A stretch of DNA of 33,512 nucleotides from Bryobacteraceae bacterium (GCA_025980665.1 JAICXC010000053.1:1-33512), one strand, 5' to 3'. Shown: positions 21,736-30,529, numbered from the stretch's first letter. Program-made: numbers and translations. Notes: generated by a model not told the origin, from the letters alone.

Positions 21736-24396
21736 ATGCTCCGGGAAGTATGGGCACGCGTGCGTTCGTTTTTTCGTAAGCAAGAGCTTGATCGGGAACT
21801 CGATGAAGAACTTGCAGCACACATCGAGCTGGCAACGGAAGATCACATCCGGGAAGGAATGAGCCCGCGCGAGGCGCACCGTCTGGCACGAATCAAACTG
21901 GGCGGAATCGATCCAATGAAGGAACTGCACCGGGACTCGCGCGGATTGCCCTGGCTCGACGGTATTATCCAGGACATTCGACATTCCGTTCGTGGTCTGC
22001 TGCACAGCCCAGGATTTGCGTTCACGGCCATCGCGACGCTCGCCATCGGGATCGGTGTTAATACCGCGGTCTTCACAGTGACCAACGCCGTGCTTGTCAA
22101 AGGGTTCCGATTGATCGACCGGAATGATCGCATCCTGTACATCCATAGCCAGCAGAACGGTCAGTATTCGGGCGTTTCCTATTCAGATTTTCAGGATTGG
22201 CGGACTGAGGCGAAATCGTTCGAAGGACTGGGTGCCGTTGCCGATCTGAGGATAACCCTTAACGGTGAAGGTGGCTTTCCTGAGCGTTACACTGCCACTC
22301 GGATCACTACCAATGCTTTTCGATTACTGGGCCAGCGACCAATCCTTGGCCGGGACTTCGTGGAATCGGACGCGATGCTCAGAGCTCCGCCAGTCGCGAT
22401 CCTGAACTACAGTTTTTGGGAGCGCCGGTATGGGAAGGATTCCACCATCATCGGACAGACGTTGCACATCAACGGTACGCCACCGACCACAGTGATCGGA
22501 GTCATGCCCGACGGATTTTCCTTCCCGCAAAACCAGGATTTGTGGATACCACTGACGGAGACCGCAGATCTCCAGCCGCGGAATGCACGACAGTTATGGT
22601 TCGCTTTCGGCCGTATGGCCGATGGGGTAACGAAGGAGAATGCCCGTGCGGAACTAGAAACGATCGGGAGCCGGTTGGCGAGGGACTACCCGCGAACGAA
22701 TCAGGGCCAGGTTCCGCAACTAGAGAGCTTTTCCGAGTTCTTCATTGGCGCAAATGCGACGCTCATCTACGGCGCCATTTGGGGAGCGGTTGGCTTTGTA
22801 CTATTGATTGCCTGTTCCAATCTGGCGAATCTGATGTTGGCTCGCGCGATTGGCAGATCTCGAGAGATTTCGGTCCGCATCGCGCTAGGGGCCGGGCGTT
22901 GGCGAATCATACGGCAAGCCCTCATAGAGAGCCTGATACTCACCAGCGTAGGCGGCGCATGTGGATGGCTCATCGCCAAATGGAGTGTACGAGCTTACGA
23001 GCTGGCTGTTAATCCACCGGCTTCAGAGTGGAATCACGATCTGCTGAACTACACACTGGACTACCGCGTCCTCGCCTACTTCATGGCGATCGCGATAGGC
23101 GCTGCACTGTTCTTTGGACTTGCACCATCTTTCCGTTTCTTCAGACTGGACCTTAATGCCGTGTTGAAGGATGGGGGGCATGGCGCAACTCGCGGAGGAC
23201 GTGGAAAGCGTTTATCCAGCCTCTTGGTGGTGAGTGAAATGGCTCTTGCCATTGTGCTACTCGCTGGCGCGGGAGTAATGGTTCGCAGCTTTCTCAAAAT
23301 GGCCACGGCGGATGTGGGCGTGCGGCTGGCAAATACAGTAGAGATGCTCTTGCATTTGCCAGAAACCAAGTATGCGCGTCGAGAGGCAAACATTTCCTTT
23401 TTCGACCGCCTCAAGACTCGACTGGAAGGTATCCCTGGTGTGGAGTCCGCATCCGTAGGCCTCCCGCCCGCGGGTGGTCTACCAGCTCGAATCCCTTACG
23501 AACTTGCTGGCGCGGGACATGTCGATCAGCAAATCCGCCCAAGCGTCACGGTCGTTACGATCGGCCCAGACTACTTTAGGACATTGGCTGCGAGGGTGCT
23601 CTCCGGCCGTGATTTCAATGCTTTCGATGGAGATTCGGGACCTCCGGCTGTAATCGTTAATGAGCGTTTCGCAAGCCAGCAGTGGCCGGGCCAGAACGCT
23701 CTCGGGCAACGTCTTCGTTTATTCAACAGAGACGCTCCGCAAGATTGGCTGACCGTGGTCGGGGTTGTGTCGAACATCCTGTATGATCGCGCGCGTCAAG
23801 AGATCACGCCGGTCATTTACTTATCCTACGCACAAGCACCGACCTCAGCGGATATGTGGGTCTTGGTGCATGCTTCTATTCCAGCTACTGGACTTGCCAG
23901 CTCATTCAGGCAGGAGATCGGCGCGGTGGACCCCGACGTCATAATCTGGCTCGGACCCTACGATCTGAGCACTCGGTTGTCGCGCTCCGGACCCTATGGG
24001 AGCATTCGCAACCACGCAATCCTGCTCCTGATTTTTGCCGCTATTGGGCTCGCTTTCGCGTCAGTCGGCCTGTATACCATCAGCGCATACTCGGTCAGCC
24101 AGCGTACTCAGGAGATTGGAGTCCGCATGGCGATCGGCGCCACGGCAAGCGATATTCTCGACCTGGTGTTCAAACAGGGGATGCTTTACGTGGGAGTTGG
24201 CTTGGGAATTGGCTTGGCCGCATCGCTTGCTGTCAACCGCCTTCTGAAAGCTGAGCTAGTCCAGGTTTCCCCTTCGGACCCCATTACTCTTGCCGTTGTT
24301 TCCGCCACGCTGATTGTGGCGGCCATACTCGGTTGTCTAATTCCCGCGCGCCGTGCCATGCGAGTGGATCCGGTTGTGGCATTGCGCCATGACTGA
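21736..24396 (+). CDS. ADOP-type ABC transporter permease 2 (MacB/FtsX-like, TIGR03434)
   Basis: 886 residues from the ATG at 21736; a GTG at 21730 would add two residues. Same layout as permease 1: prefix domain with KQELDRELDEELAAHIELATEDHIREGM and RDSRGLPWLDGIIQDIRHSVRGL, a first helix near 93, MacB-type periplasmic domain, FtsX block with LLIACSNLANLMLARAIGRSREISVRIALG, and second half ending RRAMRVDPVVALRHD. It is the tandem paralogue of permease 1, clearly diverged in the periplasmic parts, so the duplication is not recent or the domains are under different selection. No ATPase is next to it. Same-strand order suggests cotranscription with PadR and permease 1. Confidence 0.93.
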   Translation: MLREVWARVRSFFRKQELDRELDEELAAHIELATEDHIREGMSPREAHRLARIKLGGIDPMKELHRDSRGLPWLDGIIQDIRHSVRGLLHSPGFAFTAIATLAIGIGVNTAVFTVTNAVLVKGFRLIDRNDRILYIHSQQNGQYSGVSYSDFQDWRTEAKSFEGLGAVADLRITLNGEGGFPERYTATRITTNAFRLLGQRPILGRDFVESDAMLRAPPVAILNYSFWERRYGKDSTIIGQTLHINGTPPTTVIGVMPDGFSFPQNQDLWIPLTETADLQPRNARQLWFAFGRMADGVTKENARAELETIGSRLARDYPRTNQGQVPQLESFSEFFIGANATLIYGAIWGAVGFVLLIACSNLANLMLARAIGRSREISVRIALGAGRWRIIRQALIESLILTSVGGACGWLIAKWSVRAYELAVNPPASEWNHDLLNYTLDYRVLAYFMAIAIGAALFFGLAPSFRFFRLDLNAVLKDGGHGATRGGRGKRLSSLLVVSEMALAIVLLAGAGVMVRSFLKMATADVGVRLANTVEMLLHLPETKYARREANISFFDRLKTRLEGIPGVESASVGLPPAGGLPARIPYELAGAGHVDQQIRPSVTVVTIGPDYFRTLAARVLSGRDFNAFDGDSGPPAVIVNERFASQQWPGQNALGQRLRLFNRDAPQDWLTVVGVVSNILYDRARQEITPVIYLSYAQAPTSADMWVLVHASIPATGLASSFRQEIGAVDPDVIIWLGPYDLSTRLSRSGPYGSIRNHAILLLIFAAIGLAFASVGLYTISAYSVSQRTQEIGVRMAIGATASDILDLVFKQGMLYVGVGLGIGLAASLAVNRLLKAELVQVSPSDPITLAVVSATLIVAAILGCLIPARRAMRVDPVVALRHD

Positions 24397-24551
24397 GTCA
24401 GAAAGGAACAGGGTGAATTTAACACGAGGGTTCTTATTCGCCGCGATGGGGGCTTGTTTTTGCAGGCCCAAACTCCGCCTCCGGCCCCTGGCCCAGAATT
24501 TGAGGTGGCTTCCATCCGGCGCAACGTCTCTTCTGAGCCCGTGCGCGTGGG
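24345..24551 (+). repeat. Duplicated segment copy 2 (ADOP 3' end plus TIGR03435 5' end)
   Basis: Counterpart of 21515-21722 at the same place relative to permease 2. Confidence 0.75.
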
Positions 24552-24657
24552 AGTCCAGTCACTTCCTGGTGGCCGGGTTGTGGCTCTGAAAGTGAGCCTG
24601 ACTAACTGTAAGTCATCGACGAAGGCAACCTTGCCTTTGCCGATTCCGGGGCAATAA
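24413..24657 (+). pseudogene. TIGR03435 remnant 2 (frameshifted and truncated)
   Basis: A GTG at 24413 behind AAGGA starts MNLTRGFLFAAMGACF, like remnant 1. At the T5 run (24457-24461) the frame breaks; the next frame continues LQAQTPPPAPGPEFEVASIRR and then SLPGGRVVALKVSLTN, again TIGR03435-like (the GGR...V-LT block), but turns into unrelated residues and stops at 24657. One missing T restores the frame. Even with that repair only about 80 residues of a 250-300-residue protein remain, so the gene is dead. It supports a duplication of an ADOP-TIGR03435 pair. Confidence 0.65.
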
Positions 24658-24701
24658 AGCAAACCGTCGGCACCGGTAACCCGATCACCAATGAAAAGCC
24701 T

Positions 24702-24881
24702 CTAAGCCGAGATTGCGCGATTGAAGGCGGAACATCGGTCCGCACATGCTCTCGATGAAGGAGTCTCCTCCTCATAGCACTGGCGCTGGACGTCCGTAGG
24801 ATCCTCCGGATTTAGGTCGAGGAGCGCGTCCTCGGGGAGCGCGGCGTCGTGGCGACTGAAATCGTCGGCGTCGCCATGCAT
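24702..24881 (-). CDS. Possible small ORF, unknown
   Basis: 59 residues beginning MHGDADDFSRHDAALPEDAL, acidic in the first half, two-Cys tail. AAGGG sits 6 bases before the ATG, and it lies just behind DUF6152 on the same strand. No family is recognised, and the high GC makes chance ORFs common. Low confidence. The remainder of the 24658-24912 gap holds nothing I can support. Confidence 0.2.
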   Translation of the reverse strand: MHGDADDFSRHDAALPEDALLDLNPEDPTDVQRQCYEEETPSSRACADRCSAFNRAISA

Positions 24882-24912
24882 GTCTGCCCTTCGGGCCTAA
24901 CTCTTATGAGCT

Positions 24913-25311
24913 TTACTGCTGCGGCGCCGATTCGTTCGACGAGCCTGCAAACAGCCGCTTCCCATCGGGGAATGTGACGCTCGAAACATTCGCTGTCGCC
25001 GTGCCGTTGCGCGCCTGCCAGCCGTCGACGTGCAGCACCGTGCCGGCCGGAAGATCCGTCTTCTTCCATCCGCGGCGGATCAACGCATTCGCGGCCCCGG
25101 TCTCCAGCGCCCAGTTCACGACCTTGCCATTCGTCTCGACATCCAAATAGATCCACGAATGCGGGTTGGAAAACTTCATCTCCGTGACCTTGCCGGTCAG
25201 TTTAACTGGTTTGTTTACGTCGAACTCCGCTGTGAAGGAGTGGTGTGCCAATGCCGTCCCCGCCATCAGCGTAATCATGCCGAGGACTCCACTCAACTTC
25301 GTGATGTTCAT
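24913..25311 (-). CDS. DUF6152 family secreted protein
   Basis: 132 residues. Signal peptide about 1-22 (ends GTALA) followed at once by HHSF, then AEFDVNKPVKLTGKVTEMKFSNPHSWIYLDV, NWALETGAANALIRRGWK and PDGKRLFAG: the DUF6152 pattern. Function unknown; the paired His after the signal cleavage site and in NPHSW might bind metal, which is only a guess. Starts 3 bases after the stop of the TADGKP-family gene, so the two form an operon; the same partnering is common in acidobacterial and proteobacterial genomes to my knowledge. Periplasmic. Confidence 0.88.
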   Translation of the reverse strand: MNITKLSGVLGMITLMAGTALAHHSFTAEFDVNKPVKLTGKVTEMKFSNPHSWIYLDVETNGKVVNWALETGAANALIRRGWKKTDLPAGTVLHVDGWQARNGTATANVSSVTFPDGKRLFAGSSNESAPQQ

Positions 25312-25314
25312 CCG

Positions 25315-26853
25315 CTATTTCTCCTTTTTCTGCTGTGCCCGATATTCGTCTCTCACATCTTTGAGATGTTGCAGGTCTCCATTGTCCTCATGACAGGCGA
25401 CCTCCAACAGCTCGTCGTTTGCCCGGTTCAACGGAATCTCGATGGTCCACGGCTTGGTATAAGCAATCGGATCCGTGACCGTGGCTCGATACGTGATCTT
25501 CCCATCAGCGGTTGGAATGAATCGCTCGACTATATGTTCGGCGTGGCTCACCACATCTCCGACTTCGTTCAGCCAGGTCTTGCCGTTCATATTGGTTGTA
25601 TCCACCACCAGGCTGTCGCCTTCCCAGTGCCCCACCGAATCGCCCTGCCACAAACGGATGTTGTCGGGAATATGCGCGCGTCCATCCAGAGGAACAATGC
25701 GCCAGGACATCCGCTCGAATAGCATCACTACATACCCGGGCGGCTGGAGAATCTGCACGGGAGAAGGCACATACATCGACCGCGGAACCCCCGCCACGAA
25801 ACAGTGCGCCGTCGGATCGTCGTATCCACGATACGGTTCCTCTCGGTTGATGCGCTCCGCCCTGGCCCAGGGCTGGTAGGGCAGCGTCCGATCTGGTGGA
25901 TCGATAATCACACCCCGGGTGCTGGGAGTGAGGCGTAATTCCGACCGGCGCTGTTCGAGTCCGTAGTTCGCGCCTCCGGCATTTGACTGGTAGTAACCCG
26001 TCAGGTCCGGTTTCCCATCCGCCGTGCGTCGAAGATTCGTGCCCGTCTTCACCTCGGGAAGGGGCCCGCTCGGCGGCATTACTGCCGGTTTTCCTAACGG
26101 CGATGGCGGCGAACCTGGCTTCGGATACCAGGTACGCGGATCGCGCTCGAAGGCGCCGTTCGCCTCTTCTGCCTCCGCCTGGCACTGATATTCAAGGAGC
26201 CGGCTCATGTTCTTCTGCCGAGTCATCGGGATGCTGATCTTCCACGATTTCGTGAATACCTTGGGATCCTGGATGGTGGCTTCGTACTGGATGGTATCGG
26301 GGTCGACCATCCTATATCGCTCGGTCACGTTCATCGCATCGCTGTGAAAATCACCCGCCATATCGAACCAGGTTTTATCGTTCTGCGCCTTGACCTCCAC
26401 CACCAGCGTGTCGCCCTCCCAGCGGCCGCGCGAATCCCCCATCCATGAGTCGATACCCTCATGCGGCGCCGGCTTCCCGTTGGTATAGATCAGCCGGTAA
26501 ACCTGGGACCACTCGAACGTAATCGCGACATGCTCGGGAGTTTGGAAAATTTGAAACGGATACTCCATGTACATGATCCGCGGAACGCCTGGCAGATAGC
26601 ACTTTCCTAGCGGATCGGCCGCCAACCGGTTGGTGAAGTTCTCGCGCTTCTTCGTGACCGCCCAGGGCTGGTACGGAATCTCGCCGCCTTCGACGATGCC
26701 TTTGCCCTGCAGATCGGCAGCCGCCTTACCGCGGACTTGCCAGATGCCCTGTAAATTCGGTTTGCCGTCAGCCGTCCGGGGCAGCTTTATTTGCTGGGCG
26801 GACAGAACTACCGCCGATAATGCGAAAAGCGCCTTCGTGGACCAAGTGAACAT
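25315..26853 (-). CDS. Secreted two-domain TADGKP-family protein, unknown function
   Basis: 512 residues from the ATG at 26853; a TTG at 26910 would add 19 residues but the ATG gives a proper signal peptide (MFTWSTKALFALSAVVLSAQQ) and has GAGG in front. Two homologous domains follow. The first begins RTADGKPNLQGIWQV and the second RTADGKPDLTGYYQS. Both share a Cys-x-x-x-GVPR(I/S)MY block, a Q-x-P or Q-x-x-x-Y-V block, EGIDSWMGDSRGRWEGDTLVVEV versus IRLWQGDSVGHWEGDSLVVDT, and a charged end (YEATIQDPKVFTKSWKI versus YRATVTDPIAYTKPWTI). The 1-514 protein is a relative. It is cotranscribed with DUF6152. Function unknown. Confidence 0.85.
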   Translation of the reverse strand: MFTWSTKALFALSAVVLSAQQIKLPRTADGKPNLQGIWQVRGKAAADLQGKGIVEGGEIPYQPWAVTKKRENFTNRLAADPLGKCYLPGVPRIMYMEYPFQIFQTPEHVAITFEWSQVYRLIYTNGKPAPHEGIDSWMGDSRGRWEGDTLVVEVKAQNDKTWFDMAGDFHSDAMNVTERYRMVDPDTIQYEATIQDPKVFTKSWKISIPMTRQKNMSRLLEYQCQAEAEEANGAFERDPRTWYPKPGSPPSPLGKPAVMPPSGPLPEVKTGTNLRRTADGKPDLTGYYQSNAGGANYGLEQRRSELRLTPSTRGVIIDPPDRTLPYQPWARAERINREEPYRGYDDPTAHCFVAGVPRSMYVPSPVQILQPPGYVVMLFERMSWRIVPLDGRAHIPDNIRLWQGDSVGHWEGDSLVVDTTNMNGKTWLNEVGDVVSHAEHIVERFIPTADGKITYRATVTDPIAYTKPWTIEIPLNRANDELLEVACHEDNGDLQHLKDVRDEYRAQQKKEK

Positions 26854-26914
26854 GTGGAATGGCCTCAGTTTGCGCGCCGGTCCCAATAAGGAAGCGCTTA
26901 AGTAAAGCAATCAC

Positions 26915-26920
26915 TATAAT
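26915..26920 (+). promoter_or_regulatory. Perfect TATAAT in the divergent 26854-27035 gap
   Basis: TATAAT on the plus strand, about 116 bases before the SRPBCC start. No -35 box at good spacing, so this is only a candidate. The gap contains no gene. Confidence 0.25.
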
Positions 26921-27035
26921 ACATCGCACGCCGCGAAGAGCGCTTATCGGGCGAGGTTGATTACCCGTGCCTGCATGTGCCAAGATGATGCGTCAGCGTC
27001 GCGCCACTCAGGCGAACCTACTCTTGGAGGAATTC

Positions 27036-27620
27036 ATGAACAAATATTTCAGTAAGACGGCTGCCGCCTGCGCATGCGCAATCCTTGGGCTGGCACAGGC
27101 TGCCAGTGCACAGGGCCGGGGCCAAGCTCCCCTAGCGATCCCTAATCCGAACTACGTTTCCATTGTCATGGAAGCCACCGTGAACCGTCCCGCCGCTGAA
27201 GTTTGGAAGCGTATCGGCAAGTATTGCGATATCGGGGAGTGGGCACGGATCCCGTGTATGATCATCTCCGGCAAGGACGGTGAAGTCGGCGCGGTCCGGT
27301 CGATTGGCAACGAGATTTTGGTTGGGAAGACGGAACTCTCCTACACCTATACGCAGCCCGTAAGGGAGGGCCAGCCGTACATTCTCTATCACGGTACGCT
27401 GGAGGCGAGGCCGGTAACCGCCACCACCTCAAAGATCATCTACACTCTGATGTGGGACAACTCGACGCTGGCGGACGACGCCGCGCGCGAGGCAGACAAA
27501 AAGCGAAGATCCGCACAATTTACGCCGTTTGTAGAAAACATGAAGATTCTCGCCGAAGGCGGCACGCTGCCTCCTGCTCCCGCTCGCGGTGGTGGCAAGG
27601 GCGGTCCACCGAAGCAGTGA
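27036..27620 (+). CDS. Secreted SRPBCC-fold protein
   Basis: 194 residues from the ATG at 27036, with GGAGG five bases before it; longer frames upstream have no such site. Signal peptide about 1-25 (ends AASAQ). The body is a START/polyketide-cyclase-like (SRPBCC) domain: SIVMEATVNRPAAEVWKRIGKYCDIGEW is the conserved first strand and helix, with VGAVRSIGNEILVGKTELSYTYTQPVREGQ and Y-x-L-M-W-DN following, and the long C-terminal helix before a Gly/Pro/Lys-rich tail (about 180-194). Members bind hydrophobic small molecules; the ligand is unknown. A PQQ-type dehydrogenase gene follows after 30 bases on the same strand. Confidence 0.87.
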   Translation: MNKYFSKTAAACACAILGLAQAASAQGRGQAPLAIPNPNYVSIVMEATVNRPAAEVWKRIGKYCDIGEWARIPCMIISGKDGEVGAVRSIGNEILVGKTELSYTYTQPVREGQPYILYHGTLEARPVTATTSKIIYTLMWDNSTLADDAAREADKKRRSAQFTPFVENMKILAEGGTLPPAPARGGGKGGPPKQ

Positions 27621-27650
27621 GAGAATATTAGGTGTTAGCGAGAGTTTTAT

Positions 27651-28964
27651 ATGAAACCTCGATGGTCATATATATGGAGCGCTTGCGCGGTGGCCATTGC
27701 CACAGTGCTGGTCGCCCAGACGCCCGCGGGCGGACCTCCTGGGGGCGCGTTTAAAGGTGCGGGCAAAGGTAAAGGACCGGGCCGCGCCGCTCCGCAGTAC
27801 CGCCTGGAAAAGGGACTGCCCATCGACACACGCCCGGAAACAAAGACTAACGACCATTCGCTGTGGGAAGGTCAGACGCGCGCGCCCTATGAGCCTTCGA
27901 TTCCGTACAACGTGAAGTTGATCACCGACAAGCTGCAACAGCCCTGGAGCATCGCGTTCCTGCCGGATGGCAAGATGTTGGTGACCGAGAAGCCAGGCAA
28001 CATGCGCACCGTAACGCAGGACGGCGTCGTGTCCGAGCCGCTGAAGGGTGTGCCCAAGGTGCACTTCCAGGGTCAGGTGGGGTTGCTCGATTTGGCGCTG
28101 GATAAGAACTTCGCCCGGAATCGCCGCATCTTCTTCACCTATAGCGAGAACGTGAACGATACCGACAGCCATATCGTGCTGGACAGTGCGACGCTGAATC
28201 CGGCGGCGACGGAAATCACAGACGTGAAGCGGCTCTTCGGCTCGATGCCGGCTCTCAGCAATCAGCGCTTTGGCGCCAACCAGGGCGGCCGTATTGCGGT
28301 GGATCGCGACGGTAACCTGTTCATCGCCATCGGCGACCGTGCGCCTACGCCGCCGACCGATTACGGTCAGCAGAACGCTACGACCATCGGCAAGGTTCTA
28401 CATCTGACGCCGGAGGGCAAGCCCGTGGCCAAGAACCCGTTTGTGGGCAAGGCCGGCTATGCTCCTGAGGTTTACTCCATGGGCCATCGCAGCCCGGAGG
28501 GCTTAGCGATCAATCCGTCCAACGGTGACCTGTGGGAGACGGAACATGGTCCGCAGGGTGGAGACGAGCTGAACAAGATCGAAGCCGGCAAGAACTACGG
28601 ATGGCCGGTCATCAGCCATGGCATCGACTACAACAACCAACCGATCACAGAAGGTATCGTCGAGAAGGCAGGCATGGAACAGCCGCGCTACTACTGGAAT
28701 CCGGTGATCGCGCCGTCCGGGTTGGCGTTTTACCAAGGCAATCAGTTTCCCGCATGGAAGGACAGTATCTTCGTGGGAGGCCTGGGCGGCCAGTTGCTCG
28801 ATCGGCTGCACATGGACTACAAGACGAACAAGGTGATTGGCGAGGAACCTCTGCTGCTAGAGCCGGGCATCCGTACGCGCATCCGTGACGTGCGTTTCGG
28901 CCCGGACGGCATGATCTACGTGCTCACCGATACCAACTCGCTGCTGAAGATCACGCCCAAATAA
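27651..28964 (+). CDS. PQQ-dependent sugar dehydrogenase (soluble aldose dehydrogenase type)
   Basis: 437 residues. Signal peptide about 1-22 (ends VLVAQ), then a Gly/Lys-rich linker (about 25-47). The six-bladed propeller begins near 88: PWSIAFLPDGKMLVTEKPGNMR, H138 in VHFQGQVGLLDLAL (the likely catalytic His), RIFFTYSE, GGRIAVDRDGNLFIAIGDR, and GHRSPEGLAINPSNGDLWETEHG with PQGGDELN and NYGWP at about 278-320. These are the hallmarks of GSDH-type proteins that oxidise aldoses in the periplasm using PQQ and Ca2+. No PQQ synthesis genes are in the window, so PQQ would come from elsewhere. Same strand as the SRPBCC and glycosyltransferase genes, short gaps. Confidence 0.92.
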   Translation: MKPRWSYIWSACAVAIATVLVAQTPAGGPPGGAFKGAGKGKGPGRAAPQYRLEKGLPIDTRPETKTNDHSLWEGQTRAPYEPSIPYNVKLITDKLQQPWSIAFLPDGKMLVTEKPGNMRTVTQDGVVSEPLKGVPKVHFQGQVGLLDLALDKNFARNRRIFFTYSENVNDTDSHIVLDSATLNPAATEITDVKRLFGSMPALSNQRFGANQGGRIAVDRDGNLFIAIGDRAPTPPTDYGQQNATTIGKVLHLTPEGKPVAKNPFVGKAGYAPEVYSMGHRSPEGLAINPSNGDLWETEHGPQGGDELNKIEAGKNYGWPVISHGIDYNNQPITEGIVEKAGMEQPRYYWNPVIAPSGLAFYQGNQFPAWKDSIFVGGLGGQLLDRLHMDYKTNKVIGEEPLLLEPGIRTRIRDVRFGPDGMIYVLTDTNSLLKITPK

Positions 28965-28980
28965 CGATTCGAAGGCCCTT

Positions 28981-30480
28981 TTGGCAACAGTTTTGGAGCG
29001 GCGCGTCTGGCAACGGTCGATGTTGCTGGCCGCGGCTTTTTTTGCTTTCGGCTTGGCGATTTTCCGAGCCTGCTCGCAAGCCATCACCCTTGACGAAGCG
29101 ACCACTTACTTTTGGTGGGCCTCCGGATCGACGTACTCCCCGTTTTTTCCCTCCTCCAATAATCACGTCCTCAATTCCCTTCTGATGTGGCTTTCGACGC
29201 ACGCCTTCGGCGTGTCCAGCCTCGCGGTACGTCTGCCAGCCTTGCTTGGCGCGATCCTGTACATCTCAATTTGCTATTTCCTGTGCCAAAGCCTCACCGG
29301 CCGGTTCAGTCTTCAACTCCCCGTTTTCCTTTGCCTCATCTACAACCCGTTCATTTTGGATTTCATGGTAGCCGCCCGCGGCTACGGCCTCGCGAACGCT
29401 TTCCTTCTCGCGGCGATTACGATTCCTCTGTGGCATCACCAGACGCCCGGCGCTTCACTCTCGAAGTCCTGCGCATTGGCATCGCTGGCGTTGGGCCTGT
29501 CGTTCACCGCGAATTTTTCCTTCGCGTTCGTGGATGCCGCAGCGTTTTTGGCTATCGCAATCTGGTCGCTGAGGACCCGTGGGAATGATTCCAGTCTCCG
29601 TATTATCGGTTTCTGTGTTCTTCCCGGATTTTCTGTCGCCCTCCTGATCTGTGGTTATCCGCTCACCCACTGGCCCGGTGGCGAGCTGTGGTACGGCGCA
29701 CATTCGCTCCAGGAAATGGAACGCAGCTTGATCGAACCTTCGCTACATCAACTCGACCCCCGATTTCACGATTCAGGATGGTACAAAGCCATCCACCCCC
29801 TCAGGGCGCACCTTCTGCCTTATGCTGGAATCCTCTGCATCGCCCAACTGGTCGTGGCCGCGCTGGATGGCTCCTTTCTTAAACAGTCCAACCAGCGATG
29901 GCTTGCCGGATTCGCGGCTGCGCTCGCTGCGGTCGTAGTCTTGACGATCCTGCTCCACTGGATGGCATTCCGATTCGATAACCTGCCCTTGCCCAAGGCA
30001 CGCACTGGAATCTTCCTGTTGCCGATCTTCACACTGATCGCAGCGGCCATCGCCGCATCGCCCGCCCGCTCTATGGCCTCGAAGTGTCTCCGCATAGGCA
30101 CCACCGCGGCATTGTTCTGCGTGGCCGCCTATTTCCTGCTGTGCCTCCGAGTAAGTTATTTCGAGGAATATCAGTGGGACCAAGACGTGAAGGACGTCTA
30201 TGCGGTTCTAGCGGGATTGAACCACGCCTCGGGCGTGACCGACGTGGCCGTCAGCGATTTATATCACGCCCCGCTGAATTTCTATCGGGTCGTTTCCGGG
30301 CGGGAAACATTCCCCGAATTTTCTCTGATATCCGACGAGCTTCATCCTTCTCCCGGCAAACCCGTCTATGTCATGGGAGTGACGTTTCATCAACCGTTCA
30401 TCGACGCGGAAAAACTGAAAGTGATTTACCACGGCAAATCTACCGACGTCGTTGTGGCGGTCAGACCTGTTGCCCCCTAG
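28981..30480 (+). CDS. GT39/PMT-like membrane glycosyltransferase
   Basis: 499 residues from a TTG at 28981, 16 bases behind the dehydrogenase stop with GAAGG 7 bases before it; an ATG at 29020 is the alternative. About eleven membrane helices. The first periplasmic loop has ITLDEATTYFWW with D38-E39, the position of the catalytic acidic pair in PMT/ArnT-type (GT-C) enzymes, followed by NHVLNSLLMW and VSSLAVRLPALLG, which are also typical of the family. These enzymes use lipid-linked sugars and act on the outer face of the inner membrane; the acceptor is unknown. It may be cotranscribed with the preceding two genes, though a functional link is not obvious. Confidence 0.85.
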   Translation: MATVLERRVWQRSMLLAAAFFAFGLAIFRACSQAITLDEATTYFWWASGSTYSPFFPSSNNHVLNSLLMWLSTHAFGVSSLAVRLPALLGAILYISICYFLCQSLTGRFSLQLPVFLCLIYNPFILDFMVAARGYGLANAFLLAAITIPLWHHQTPGASLSKSCALASLALGLSFTANFSFAFVDAAAFLAIAIWSLRTRGNDSSLRIIGFCVLPGFSVALLICGYPLTHWPGGELWYGAHSLQEMERSLIEPSLHQLDPRFHDSGWYKAIHPLRAHLLPYAGILCIAQLVVAALDGSFLKQSNQRWLAGFAAALAAVVVLTILLHWMAFRFDNLPLPKARTGIFLLPIFTLIAAAIAASPARSMASKCLRIGTTAALFCVAAYFLLCLRVSYFEEYQWDQDVKDVYAVLAGLNHASGVTDVAVSDLYHAPLNFYRVVSGRETFPEFSLISDELHPSPGKPVYVMGVTFHQPFIDAEKLKVIYHGKSTDVVVAVRPVAP

Positions 30481-30500
30481 CCGTCACCGGCAGGGCGGCT

Positions 30501-30529
30501 TTGCGTACATCGAATACAAGGAATATACT
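30501..30529 (+). promoter_or_regulatory. Promoter of the fused TIGR03435 gene
   Basis: TTGCGT (30501-30506), 17-base spacer, TATACT (30524-30529). The -10 box is good and the -35 weak. The predicted start near 30536 falls inside the inverted repeat at 30533-30553. Confidence 0.45.

Noticed and set aside
21515..24551. Mobile element bounded by the 207-base repeats
   Set aside because: The repeats are gene ends (permease and TIGR03435 coding), no transposase or terminal inverted repeats; tandem duplication explains them.
26854..26910. TTG start of the TADGKP gene
   Set aside because: The ATG at 26853 gives the signal peptide and has GAGG; the extra residues are not like a signal sequence.
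30479..30500. AGCCG...CGGCT hairpin after the glycosyltransferase gene as terminator
   Set aside because: Five-bp stem with a 12-base loop and only TTT after it; too weak.
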